A program made the translations under genes and the position numbers. Below are positions 1 to 9,947 of a DNA stretch of 64,000 nt, piece by piece. The stretch is taken from the NCBI GenBank assembly GCA_038501625.1, contig JAZAYU010000013.1:8680001-8744000 (forward strand). Reading direction: 5' to 3'. A model generated the notes under the pieces. That model worked only from the letters and a program-made list of their open reading frames with translations, ran no database searches and was not told the origin of the DNA. Source of the DNA: Corbicula japonica (Eukaryota; Mollusca; Bivalvia; Venerida; Cyrenidae). How positions within the stretch are numbered: the first letter of the stretch is position 1; each line of letters starts with the position of its first letter.

Positions 1-646
1 GTTAAGTCACAAATGACGAAAAATATTACTTCTTTTTAATTGTGACTAGCCCAAATTCAATTCTATACCTGTTCATTAAAAAAATCTACAAAATTATGTC
101 CAGGCAAAAACTTTATGTCCATAATATTGAATGATATCACTGCACTTGCATGTTTCATACAGTTTTACAATGTACATGTTATACTATTACACTGAGCTTT
201 GGTGTAAGTTATAACAACAGCATTCAATACCATAACAAGAGCTGTCAGAGGAGACAGCATGCTCGACTATTCGAATCATTTGAAACAAATGCAATTTGAA
301 GATTAAAACAATAACAACTATGGCCATATATTGGTGTGAAATCAGGAAAAATATTAACAAGTGAATGGTAAGGGAGAAATTCATTTCAAATAACAGAAAT
401 AATTCCTTAATGTACCATAAATATTAAACTGAATAGGGGAATAACTATGAAATATTTCTGAATTTGTTAGAAAACATGTTAGTAATTTTTTATGAGAGAC
501 ATTTACTTTTAGTCAAATATCAATCACTTCAGTAATGTTAAAGAAAAGAACTGAAATGAAAATATAATGGAAGTTTGAAGTTGATACCTTAAGTATTTTG
601 TGCAAAGTTATCGATGAGGTGCACTTAAGTGAAAATATAAGTGAAA

Positions 647-1860
647 CTAGAAATGTGTCCATAGGACACAGATGCCCCTGCTATGCATCATTTTCAGACA
701 CTCAAGTGAAATGATGGGAATAATAGCATTTCAACGACAGTGATGTTGGAGGAATTATAAGAATATGCATAAACTTGAAGATAAGTAAATTATTTGTATT
801 TGTGGCACTGTTGTCTTCACATTACGGAAATGTCTGCGAAGAAGTTGGTGGTAATGCAATGCAATGTCATAGCGAACATTTGTGCCAAGTTATTTTGAAA
901 TTCCTTCATTCATAAAAGAGTTATAGCCTGAACAAGTAAATTCAATTTAAGTAACTGTGACCTTGACCTTGGACTTACAGGCATGGGTAATGTACGCAAC
1001 ACACCGCCTTGTCATGGTGAACATTTGTGCCAAGTTATTTTGAAAACCCTCCATTCAAAACAAAGTTATAGCCCTTACAATAAAATTCTATTTTAAGTAA
1101 CAGTGACCTTGACCTTCGACCTACAGGCATGGGCATGGTACGCGAGACACCGCCCTGTCATGGTGAACATTTGTGTCAAGTTATTTTGAAATCCCTCCAT
1201 TTATAACAAAGTTACAGCCTGGACAAGAAAATGCTATTTTTAGTAACAGTGACCTTGACCTTGGATCTACAGGCATGGGTATTGTGTGCACACACCGCCT
1301 TTTCATGGTGAACATTTGTGCCAAGTTATTTTGAAATCCCTCCATTCATAACAAAGTAACAGCCTGGACAAGAAAATTCTATTTTTAGTAACAGTGACCT
1401 TGACCTTCGACTTACAGGCATGGGCTTGTACTTGACACACCATCTTGATATGGTGAACAATTATACCAAGTTATTTAAAAATGCAATAAGAAATAACTAA
1501 GTTAAAGCGGACAAGATTTTGCAAGAAAATTCTATTTTTAGTAACAGTGACCTTGACCTTGGACCAACAGGCATGGGTATTGAACGCGACACACCGCATT
1601 GTCATGGTGAACATTTGTGCCAAGTTATTTTGAAATCCCTCCATTCAAAACGAAGTTAAGGGCCAAGTGTATATTTTGCTTAACACTAAATGTATGTGAA
1701 AAAGGGGCATAATTTGAAAAATATTGGAAGCAGGGTTATGGGTCTTGTTGGTTATGATGTAGATTTTGGTGGTGAAAATATATTTCAAGTTTCAAGGCAA
1801 TATCTCAAGTAGTTTTAAAGTTATGGGCAAAATGCATATTTTGCTTAACACAAAATATAA
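647..1860 (+). repeat. Pearl-like module with about 147-bp tandem core, 5' end A
   Basis: It starts with a small hairpin (GTGTCC/GGACAC) and GATGCCCCTGCTATGC. The same start occurs at 44120. The core repeats a unit carrying GTGACCTTGACCTT five times (about 957, 1101, 1250, 1396 and 1547), followed by a GGGGCATAATTTG-type tail from about 1675. Short ORFs across it are not genes. The matching 3' terminus seen at 46329 is missing here; the tail is interrupted by another element at 1862. Confidence 0.6.
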
Positions 1861-1861
1861 G

Positions 1862-3211
1862 AAACAAGAGGGCCATGATGGCCCTATATCGCTCACCTGA
1901 GTACAAAAGTACTCTCAGCTTGTGGTTTCAGACAAGAAGATTTTTAAAGTTTTTCCTATACAAGTCTATATAAAATGAAGTGACCCCTGGGGCAGGGCCA
2001 ATTTTGACCCCTGGGAAATAATTTGAACAATCTTTGTAGAGTTCTACTAGAGGATGCTAAATGCCAAATATCTAAGCTCTAGGCCTTGTGGTTTCAGACA
2101 AGAAGATTTTTAAAGTTTTTCCTATATAAGTCTATGTAAAAAGAAGTGACCCCTGGGGCGGGGCAAATTTTGACCCCAGGGAAATAATTTGAACAAACTT
2201 TGTAGAGTTCCACTAGAGGATGCTAAATGCCAAATATCTCAGCTCTAGGCCTTGTGGTTTCAGACAAGAAGATTTTTAAAGTTTTTCCTATATAAGTCTA
2301 TGTCAAATGAAGTGACCCCTGGGGCAGGGCCAATTTTGACCCCAGGGAAATAATTTGAACAATCTTTGTAGAGTTCCACTAGAGGGTGCTAAATGCCAAA
2401 TATCTAAACTCTAGGCCTTGTGGTTTCAGACAAGAAGATTTTTAAAGTTTTTCTTATATAAGTCTATGCAAAATGAAGTGACCCCTGGGGCGGGGCCAAT
2501 TTTGACCCCAGGGAAATAATTTGAACAAACTTTGTAGAGTTCCACTAGAGGATGCTAAATGCCAAATATCTAAGCTCTAGGCCTTGTGGTTTCAGACAAG
2601 AAGACTTTTAAAGTTTTTCTTAATATAGAAGTCTATGCAAAATGAAGTGACCCCTGGGGCGGGGCCAATTTTGACCCCATGGAAATAATTTGAACAAACT
2701 TTGTAGAGATCCACTAGAGGATGCTAAATGCCAAATATCTAAGCTCTAGGCCTTGTGGTTTCAGAGAAGAAGATTTTTAAAGTTTTTCCTATATAAGTCT
2801 ATGTAAAATGAAGAGACCCCTGGGGCGGGGCCAATTTTGACCCCAGGGCTATAATTTGAACAATCTTGGTAGAGGACCACTAGGTGATGCTACACAACAA
2901 ATATCAAAGTTCTAGGCCTTGCGGTTTCAGAGAAGAAGATTTTTAAAAATTTTATGTTCAAAATCTATTTTTATCCTCTGTGACCTAGATAGGCAATGGA
3001 CCGGAACCATTTGAACAATTTTGGTAAAGCTTCATGCAAGTAACATTCCTGCCAAGTTTCAGCAAGATTGGCCCAGGAGTTCAGGAGAAGAAGTCGTTTG
3101 AAGAAAAAGTTGACGACGCACGGACGCACGCACGCACGCACGGACGACGGACGACGGACATCAGGCGATCACAAAAGCTCACCATGAGCACTTCGTGCTC
3201 AGGTGAGCTAA
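1862..3211 (+). mobile_element. Non-autonomous Helitron with 165-bp tandem core
   Basis: It begins AAACAAGAGGGCCATGATGG and has GCTCACCTGAG near 1891. It ends with the hairpin GAGCAC-TTC-GTGCTC (3186-3200), the inverted copy CTCAGGTGAGC, and CTAA at 3208-3211. That is the Helitron 3' signature of a hairpin just upstream of CTRR. About seven units of 165 bp fill the interior, each with GTGGTTTCAGACAAGAAG and GTGACCCCTGGGG. The flanks (ACACAAAATATAAG and AAAAGGGGCATAA) are continuous in uninterrupted copies at 3358 and 45581, which shows insertion into an existing repeat. Confidence 0.65.
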
Positions 3212-3758
3212 AAAGGGGCATAACTTGAAATATATTGACAGCAGAGTTATGGGTCTTGTTGGTAATGATGTAGAATTTGATGGTGAATATATATTCCAAA
3301 TTTCAAGTTGATATCTCAAGTAGTTTATAAGTTATGGACCAAAGTGCATATTTTCCTTAACGCAAAATTTAAGTGAAAAAGGGGCATAACTTGAAAAATA
3401 TTTGTAGCAGAGTTATGGGTCTTGTTGGTAATGATGTAGAATTTGATGGTGAATATATATTCCAAGTTTCAAGTTGATATCATAAGTAGTTTTCAAGTTA
3501 TGGACCAAAGTGCATATTTTGTTTAACGGACGCCGACGCCGACACCGGGGCGAGTAGGATAGCTCCCCTATTCTTCGAATAGTCGAGCTAAAAAATAAAT
3601 GAAAATCCAAAGTTAGCTTGCTACATATGAATATATTTATATATAACAAAATTGTGAATAACCATTTAACTGCACAGATATGCAGTTGTCACTAGAAAGA
3701 TATACAGTTATCTCATTATCTCTCATAATAAAAGAGAGGTAGATGAATGTAGAAGGGT

Positions 3759-3832
3759 GATTCTATTACGTCATACTATTTCCGGTCTCAAATGAGATGT
3801 GCTATCGACAGTATAGTATTTGTCAGTGCGCT
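3759..3832 (+). repeat. DIRS left inverted terminal repeat
   Basis: The outer 40 bp are perfectly complementary to 8206-8245 in the internal complementary region. The inner part (3791-3832) is complementary, with one mismatch near 3811, to the inner part of the right repeat at 8463-8502. The exact outer base is uncertain by 1-3 bp. Confidence 0.85.
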
Positions 3833-4122
3833 TTTGTAACTCAACGAGTAAAGACCTATTGGTTTTTCGAATTACTCGACCGTGACGAACTTTGACGTCA
3901 GTGCACTATACAGTCATTGCATATTTTTTAGGAATTAGTGAGACTGTTTTCTAAGCTATTTAGGTAGCTTTAATTATTTGCTTAGGCAAATAGTTCGATA
4001 TTTATTTTATTTTATTTTATTTCTGTTAGCAGAAATTGTATATTGTATTTTACAACATTGTTTACGACTTTGTCGTATTCTGCCGTTTTACGACCCTCAT
4101 GGTTTTTTTTTCGCGAGTAAAC

Positions 4123-5220
4123 ATGGCGGACAAGGAGGTGCAGGAATCGAAAAAGTCGACGGTTTCGGCCGCTAATACCGGCAAAAAAGCAACGCCCTCG
4201 AGTTCTAAGGGCTCAGATAAACAGCCTTCATCTTCGCACGCCAATGAACAGGGTAAAAAAGACTTGAATAAAGACCCAACCATTCATGAAATGTTAGACA
4301 TTTTACAGACAATGAACAAGAATGTTGTCGCTCATTCTGCGCGAATGGATAAGCAGGATAAACGGCTAGACGATATGTTGGCCCAAATTTCGGAAACTAG
4401 CAAATATTTGAGTTATGAGGGTGATGAATATGACGACAATATGGACTATGAGTCAAATGTCGACCAGTTTTCTGTCTCGGAGCAGTTTGATGGTGAGGCC
4501 CCCCAGGAGCAGGCTGAGTTACCCTCTCAACCAAAGTCTATTTACAAAGTGTTGTCTGATAAGTTTAACCAGACTGAAACCTTAGACAAAAGTGTACACC
4601 CTGACCTAGCAAATTTGGTGAACAGTTCGTTTCGACAAGGTTTGACGGAGGACAAGTATGAGGAACTGGTTAAAGAGATCCACCGTCCTGAGAATTGTGC
4701 CTCATTAGTGAAAACTAGGGTGAATCAAGGTATATGGTGGCTTCTGAAGAGCTGGACACAGGCAGATGACGCTAAGTGGTCGTCCATACAGGGCATTCTG
4801 GTGAAAGCAACAAGTAGCATTGTGAAGCTCTTTGACAAGTTGGGATCTTCTGATTCTGAGCATTTGGAGTTGGGGACCACTGCTGTGGCACTCCTTGGAC
4901 ATGCTTATAAGACAATCAATGTTAAACGCAAAGAACTGCGTAAATCAGACTTGGATTCCAAATACCACTACTTGGCCTCCGCATCACTTCCCTATACTGA
5001 CCTTTTATATGGGGACGATAATGATGTAAACAACAATGTTAGAGAGATAAACACCATGAACAGGATAGGCAAAACTGTAGGCCGAGGAGGTGGTTCAATG
5101 AGGGGAGCTTTCCGTGGTCGCATGGTAGAGGGGCCCCATACAACCCCAGAGGTCCACGAGGTCGTGGTCGCTACCAGCCATACCAGTCATACCACTCGTC
5201 AAGTCGTACTGAGACGATGA
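4123..5220 (+). CDS. DIRS ORF1, Gag-like protein (frameshifted tail)
   Basis: Putative nucleocapsid-type protein of the DIRS element. An upstream ATG at 4036 is in frame, but I favour 4123: it sits in AACATGG (good Kozak context) and starts MADKE, whereas the 4036 extension is hydrophobic and reads like leader DNA. The product is about 365 residues. A charged Ser/Lys-rich N-terminus is followed by an acidic stretch and a helical central domain containing WWLLKSWTQADDAKW. The end runs into a Gly/Arg-rich tail (GRGGGSMRGAFRGR). After about 5131 the current frame becomes atypical and stops at 5220. The +1 frame of the same DNA stays Gly/Arg/Tyr-rich and ends at 5258, so a one-base indel near 5131 is likely. 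Arg/Gly-rich tails suit nucleic-acid binding. No zinc knuckle is seen. Confidence is high for element membership and moderate for function. Confidence 0.75.
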   Translation: MADKEVQESKKSTVSAANTGKKATPSSSKGSDKQPSSSHANEQGKKDLNKDPTIHEMLDILQTMNKNVVAHSARMDKQDKRLDDMLAQISETSKYLSYEGDEYDDNMDYESNVDQFSVSEQFDGEAPQEQAELPSQPKSIYKVLSDKFNQTETLDKSVHPDLANLVNSSFRQGLTEDKYEELVKEIHRPENCASLVKTRVNQGIWWLLKSWTQADDAKWSSIQGILVKATSSIVKLFDKLGSSDSEHLELGTTAVALLGHAYKTINVKRKELRKSDLDSKYHYLASASLPYTDLLYGDDNDVNNNVREINTMNRIGKTVGRGGGSMRGAFRGRMVEGPHTTPEVHEVVVATSHTSHTTRQVVLRR

Positions 5221-7291
5221 CGGCTCCAAAAAACCAGAAACCACAGAAAAAGCAGTAGAGGTAGGTGTTTTTCGTGCTGGTAGATTACAGAACTATGTTG
5301 AAAATTGGAGAAAAATAACAAGTGACAGTTACATTTTAGATATAGTTGAACATTGCCATATTGAATTTTCTGAAGGTGAAAACCCTGTCAGATCGTACTG
5401 TCATAGCAACAATTTTTCCGAAAAGGAACAAATCATTATAAGTCAAGAAATACAAAATTTATTACATATGGAAGTAATTGAGGAGGTTGAACACCATCCA
5501 AATGAATATATTTCTCCAATTTTCATCATACCAAAATCTTCTGGCGAATATCGAATGATTTTAAACTTGAAAAGTTTAAACCAATACATTGAATATCATC
5601 ACTTTAAAATGGATACTTTTGAGTCCGCTTTAAAGTTGGTAAAGCCAAATATGTATTTTGCAAGCACAGATATTTGTCATGGTTACTATAGCATTCCTAT
5701 TGCTAAAGAAGATCAAATAAAACTAAGATTTATGTATCTAGGAAAGCTCTACCAGTACAAGGCTCTTCCAAATGGTATTTCTTGTGCTCCGAAACAGTTC
5801 ACTAAGCTTATGAAGCCAGTCTATGCTTCTTTGCGCATGCTTGGACATAAAAATTCTGGTTATATTGATGATTCTCTTTTGATGGGTGATACATATTCAG
5901 AATGTGCAGAAAATGTTTCTGACACAGTTCATTTTATGACAAATCTTGGTTTCATGATACATGAAAAGAAATCGGTATTAATACCAACAAAAAAGATCAC
6001 CTTTCTAGGTAATAATATAGATTCAGAAGAAATGACAGTATCTCTTCCAGAGAAAAAAGTAGAAAAAATAGTACAAGCATGCACAGAGTTGTATGGGCTA
6101 AGCAAAGTTAAGATTAGAAATGTTGCACAAGTTTTGGGTCTCATGGTCTCATCCTTTTCTGCAGTTGAATATGGTCCACTTTTCTATAGAAATACAGAAC
6201 ATGCGAAAATACAGGCACTAAAATGTCATGCTGGTGATTATGAAAATTTTATGTGTGTGTCTCCTGAAATGAAGCAGGAACTTTTATGGTGGATAACAAA
6301 TTTATCACTTCAAAAAAGACAAATCACACATGGAAATCCAGATGTCATTATAACTTGTGATGCAAGCTCATTTGGTTGGGGTGCTGTATGTGAGGACAGA
6401 CAAATAGGTGGACGCTGGAAAGATTATGAGACCCAAAATCATATCAACTATCTGGAACTTTTGGCTGCTTATTTTGCATTGAAATCTTTTTGCAAAGACA
6501 GAAGAGATTTGCATGTACAAATACGTTCAGACAATACAAGTGCAGTTGCCTATATTAAAAACATGGGTGGAAAAGTTGTTTCCTTGAATATGCTTGCACA
6601 TGACATATGGATTTGGTGCATGCATAGAAATATTTGGCTATCAAGCACATATGTTCCAGGAGTTGAAAATGAGGCTGATTTTCTTTCTAGACATTTTAAT
6701 GAAAATGTAGAATGGAAATTATGTGACAAACTATTTTCAGCAGCAATTGAGAGTTTTGGGGTACCAGAAATTGACATGTTTGCCTCCAGGTTAAATAAGC
6801 AATTAGATAGGTTTGTTTCCTGGTTGCCAGACCCAGATGCAGAAGCCATTGATGCTTTTTCTGTTAGTTGGAGTGATCAATACATATATTGTTTTCCTCC
6901 TTTCAGTTTGATTGGTCGACTTCTACAGAAAGTCCGACAAGACCAGGCAGAGGTCTTTCTGGTGGCACCTCTTTGGACAACTCAGAATTTCTATACCAGT
7001 GTGTTGGAGATGTTGATTCAAGATCCATACATAGTGAAAGTAGGTCACAAAACTCTCACGTTACCTCAAACTCAAAAGACTCACAGGAGCCATCCACTAG
7101 TAAACAAACTACATCTTATGCTATGTCGCATATCAGGGAATCCTTCAAAAGCCGAAATTTACCGGAAAAATCTATTGACATCATCATGGCGTCATGGCGA
7201 AGATCTACCCAAAAGCAATATTCCACATATATTGGAAGATGGATTCAGTTCTGTGATAAAAGGAAAATTAATACAGTTCAAGCCCCTATAG
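5213..7291 (+). CDS. DIRS reverse transcriptase / RNase H / methyltransferase-like ORF
   Basis: Replication polyprotein of the DIRS element. The frame is open from 5213 but its first ATG is at 5468, well inside the RT N-terminal region. Translation therefore probably starts upstream by frameshift, reinitiation or a non-AUG codon. Residue numbers are from 5468. The RT palm has STDICHGYYSI and the catalytic YIDD at residues 132-135. RNase H follows with Asp298 (TCDASSFGWG), Glu330 (LELLAAY) and Asp355 (RSDNTSAVAYI), all three acidic residues intact. Residues about 430-520 contain DMFASRLNKQ, DAFSVSW and FPPFSLI, the region that in DIRS/PAT elements is compared with Dam-type methyltransferases. 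There is no DDE integrase or aspartic protease, as expected for this class. The 3' end overlaps the recombinase ORF. No stop or frameshift is visible inside. Confidence 0.92.
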   Translation, partial: DDDGSKKPETTEKAVEVGVFRAGRLQNYVENWRKITSDSYILDIVEHCHIEFSEGENPVRSYCHSNNFSEKEQIIISQEIQNLLHMEVIEEVEHHPNEYISPIFIIPKSSGEYRMILNLKSLNQYIEYHHFKMDTFESALKLVKPNMYFASTDICHGYYSIPIAKEDQIKLRFMYLGKLYQYKALPNGISCAPKQFTKLMKPVYASLRMLGHKNSGYIDDSLLMGDTYSECAENVSDTVHFMTNLGFMIHEKKSVLIPTKKITFLGNNIDSEEMTVSLPEKKVEKIVQACTELYGLSKVKIRNVAQVLGLMVSSFSAVEYGPLFYRNTEHAKIQALKCHAGDYENFMCVSPEMKQELLWWITNLSLQKRQITHGNPDVIITCDASSFGWGAVCEDRQIGGRWKDYETQNHINYLELLAAYFALKSFCKDRRDLHVQIRSDNTSAVAYIKNMGGKVVSLNMLAHDIWIWCMHRNIWLSSTYVPGVENEADFLSRHFNENVEWKLCDKLFSAAIESFGVPEIDMFASRLNKQLDRFVSWLPDPDAEAIDAFSVSWSDQYIYCFPPFSLIGRLLQKVRQDQAEVFLVAPLWTTQNFYTSVLEMLIQDPYIVKVGHKTLTLPQTQKTHRSHPLVNKLHLMLCRISGNPSKAEIYRKNLLTSSWRHGEDLPKSNIPHILEDGFSSVIKGKLIQFKPL

Positions 7292-8096
7292 AGTATATAG
7301 TGGAATTTCTCACTGAACTTTTTGATACTGGGTTAAGTTATGAAACATTGAATACTGCGCGGAGTGCGCTGTCAAGTTTGTGTCACAAACAAGATGGTTA
7401 TCTAGTTGGAGCACACCCATTGGTAGTACGTTTTTTGACTGGCGTATATAATTTACGACCTACAAGACCAAAATATGTGGAAACGTGGGATGTCTCAAAA
7501 GTTTTGAGTTATCTGAAGACATTGTCACCAGTTGAAGATTTAAGTTTAAAGATGTTAAGCTATAAACTTGTTATGCTAATTGCAATGACTCAGGCAAGTC
7601 GATCACAGTCTATAGCTTTGTTGACAGTTGATATATAAAGAAAAATAGTGATTTCTTTGTGCTGTATTATTGTGGGTTATTAAAGCAGTTTAGAAAAGGG
7701 AAAGTTAATCCTACTGTGAAGTTACATATGTATACGCCAGATAGCGATATTTGTGTATATAGAACTTTATGTGCATATCTTGATAGAACTCAAACATTAC
7801 GAGGTAGTGAAACCAGGTTGATTTTTAGCTATATTAAACCACATGGACATGTTGCCCCAACCACTGTTAGTCGTTGGATTAAGATAGTTATGAAAAATTC
7901 AGGCATAGACGTTGAGAAATTTAGTTCACATAGCACAAGAAGTGCAGCATCTTCAAAAGTGAAACAGTGTGGAGTGCCAATTACTGAAATAATGAAGGTT
8001 GCTGGATGGTCAACAGATCAGACATTTTCACACTTCTATGACAAACTCCTGGAAACTTCGAATGAGGGAACTTTCCAGGATGCAGTTTTACAGTAA
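6889..8096 (+). pseudogene. DIRS tyrosine recombinase ORF, broken by one frameshift
   Basis: Site-specific recombinase that would integrate the circular DNA intermediate. The frame is open from an ATG at 6889, but the first ~75 codons only shadow the RT ORF. Recognisable recombinase sequence starts near 7126 with the core-binding domain (SWRRSTQKQYSTYIGRW). The catalytic domain has the first Arg in TQASRSQSIALL (codon at 7600), His (7929) and Arg (7938) in SSHSTRSAASS, and the nucleophile Tyr in FSHFYDK (codon at 8037). All of the R-H-R-Y set is present, but in two frames. A stop at 7636-7638 ends the first frame and the homology resumes in the next frame before 7659. A single indel near 7635 explains this. 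The upstream part overlaps the RT ORF in +1, usual for DIRS. Confidence 0.88.
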
Positions 8097-8205
8097 TACC
8101 ACGCAGGTAACTGCATGTATATATTTATATATATTATAATATAGTCATTTACTTGTATTCGGTCTTTATTGTTGACTGCAAGGAAAAGTTATTCTTTGCT
8201 TTGAA

Positions 8206-8328
8206 ATCTCATTTGAGACCGGAAATAGTATGACGTAATAGAATCCCCCAAACAAACAAGACTTACCTGTTAAGTTGACGTTTGTTTCGGATTCTATATA
8301 GTCATATGACTATTGAAGGGATCAAATG
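8206..8328 (+). repeat. DIRS internal complementary region
   Basis: 8206-8245 complements the left end of the element. 8245-8328 complements the right end (8497-8580). The five-C run at 8245-8249 is where the two end complements meet, matching the five G at 8576-8580. In DIRS replication this region is thought to template end joining of the linear cDNA. Confidence 0.88.
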
Positions 8329-8462
8329 CCCTCCCTTCGCTTTTCCCCTCCCTTGTTTTTCTGTTAGCAGAAGAACATCATTGTGATCCTTTTATTCATT
8401 GGAAATGTTAATAACTATGAATACTATTTGGAATAAATTTTCCTTGCTAGGATCGCTTTAAA

Positions 8463-8580
8463 CACTGACAAATACTATACGGTCGATAGCACATCTCATT
8501 TGATCCCTTCAATAGTCATATGACTATATAGAATCCGAAACAAACGTCAACTTAACAGGTAAGTCTTGTTTGTTTGGGGG
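8463..8580 (-). repeat. DIRS right inverted terminal repeat
   Basis: The inner segment (8463-8502) is the inverted match of the left repeat. The outer 84 bp (8497-8580) pair with the internal complementary region. It ends in five G at 8576-8580, followed by unrelated sequence. It contains a full 5' splice-site consensus, CAG|GTAAGT, at 8556-8564. Confidence 0.85.
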
Positions 8581-8709
8581 ACTCTAGGCTCAAAATGAAC
8601 AAAATAGCACCTGTTTCGCTAAAATCATGAGCCAGGTCAATTAAGTGTTGCAGAGGAGGGAAGAAGGGAACTCCCCCTTCTGCTCAGTCTCCTATTGCAT
8701 GACACATCT

Positions 8710-8859
8710 GGGCCCATGAACATAAAACTGAATAAGGAGACCAGTCTCAATTCTCAAGCACCTGATTGGCCGAAGTGGCCACTGGTCGCCATTTCAGCAA
8801 ATTAGATGCTTGAGATTTAAGACTGGTCTCCAGTTTTAGTTTTATGATCTTGAGCCCTG
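8710..8859. repeat. F2 palindrome copy a (GATCATAAAACT end subtype)
   Basis: F2 is a single hairpin of about 65-bp arms around AAATGGCGACCAGTCGCCATTT, with outer ends GGCCCAAG...CTTGGGCC or AAGGTTATAAAACT. This copy is diverged in the left arm (GATTGGCCGAAGTGGCC) but keeps both ends. A half copy lies at 8873-8935 (GAAGACCAGTCTCAAG). Confidence 0.7.
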
Positions 8860-9179
8860 GATATTGGTTGCTAACCTTATAACTGAGACTGAAGACCAGT
8901 CTCAAGTCCTGAGCAGCTGACTGGCAAAACTCCAAACTGACAAGTAAGAGCTAGGGTCGGATAGCAGTTCCTTGAAGTGGCTACCAGAGGGGTCTTTGAT
9001 ATAACCTCCGCATACAGAATTTGACCTCTGTATATCATTAATGTTCAAAGAGTCAACTCTTCAAAGCCCAAAGCAGACCTTGCCCTATACGATCTTGTGG
9101 TGCACTTGTGCTTTTTAATGTGTCACCCTTTCGAAAGTGATAAATAGAGATTTGTCTGTCCATATGGCCATTACACAAA

Positions 9180-9610
9180 CTAACGCTGGCTATAACTTCA
9201 CTTTTTTCTTATATTTCCTTATATTTTTTCTCAAACTTTTAAATTGTATTGCTTATTAATGGAGTTATGAACTTTTTTGTACATGGATTTTGCGACAAAA
9301 ACTTAATGTTGGCTATAACTTTACCTTTTCTTTAAATTTCTTCATCAAACTTTAAAATTATATTGGTTATGACAACAGGGTTGTAATGATGCCAAAATCT
9401 TTAGGTCAAGGTCACATTTGATGGAGTTTTACCGTTTTTGTACTTGGCCTTTTCTAAATCTTTCTTCACAAAGCTTTCATATTATATTAATATTATGACA
9501 ACAATAATAATTATACCTAATTAAGTCAAGGTTACATTTGAGAGAGTTATGTCCCTTTTGTACTTGGATTTTGTCATGAAAACTTAAAGTTGGCTATAAC
9601 TTTAAATGCC
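9180..9610. repeat. Degenerate tandem repeat with GGCTATAACTTTACC motif
   Basis: Three imperfect units carrying GGCTATAACTT, CATCAAACTTT and GAGTTATG(T)CCCTTT. A related stretch lies at 59880-60150. It resembles the core of a pearl-like element without recognisable ends. Confidence 0.4.
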
Positions 9611-9629
9611 ATTATACAATAAAAAAAAT

Positions 9630-9770
9630 TGTCTGATTCTGCATGTTCATGCTGTCTGATCTGGATCTACACTATGTGCTTCTTGATCAGAACTAACCTA
9701 ATAATTTTAAAAGTGAAAGTGTTGATCCTGATCAGAGAGCACAGAATGATGCACTCTTTTTATGCAGAAC
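9630..9770. repeat. F1 fragment, diverged
   Basis: It retains TGCTGTCTGATCTGGATCTACACT and TGATCCTGATCAGAGAGCACAG from the two F1 hairpins. No TTAA termini remain. Confidence 0.45.
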
Positions 9771-9947
9771 TCATTTCTGTGCTCAACTTTGAAATATCAA
9801 GAACACCAACAGTCTTAATAATAATAAGCAATAACTGTCCATTCTACAGGTGTTATTAAGATCAATAATATTATCATATTTTCAGCTTCAAATGTTTTAT
9901 TTCATATAATGAACAGCAATTAAGCCATCAATTTGTTACACTCAGTG

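Larger units (their letters stand above)
233..3591 (+). mobile_element. Composite of pearl-like non-autonomous Helitrons (outer element)
   Basis: The left end has a small hairpin (GCTGTC/GACAGC, 241-257) followed by GCTCGACTATTCGAA. The right end has the reverse complement TTCGAATAGTCGAGC followed by CTAA at 3588-3591. Subterminal inverted repeats, a 3' hairpin and a CTRR-type end fit Helitron/Helentron-type elements. The same pair of ends frames a clean element at 25862-28756. No Rep or helicase ORF is present, so it is non-autonomous. At least two other repeat modules (647-1860 and 1862-3211) lie inside. That these ends belong to one original insertion is inference. Confidence 0.5.
3759..8580 (+). 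mobile_element. DIRS-type tyrosine-recombinase retrotransposon
   Basis: About 4.8 kb. The order is left inverted terminal repeat, Gag-like ORF, RT/RNase H/methyltransferase-like ORF, tyrosine recombinase ORF, internal complementary region, right inverted terminal repeat. The internal region is complementary first to the outer left end (8206-8245 against 3759-3798, perfect) and then to the outer right end (8245-8328 against 8497-8580). The two termini share an inverted core (about 3791-3832 against 8463-8502). This is the diagnostic DIRS architecture used for circle-intermediate replication without an integrase. Two ORF frameshifts suggest this copy cannot move by itself, but the termini are intact enough for mobilisation in trans. 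Confidence 0.93.

Noticed and set aside
4021..8375. TTCTGTTAGCAGAA shared by 4020-4034 and 8358-8372 as a DIRS regulatory site
   Set aside because: A 14-bp match could be chance; no other support in this single copy.
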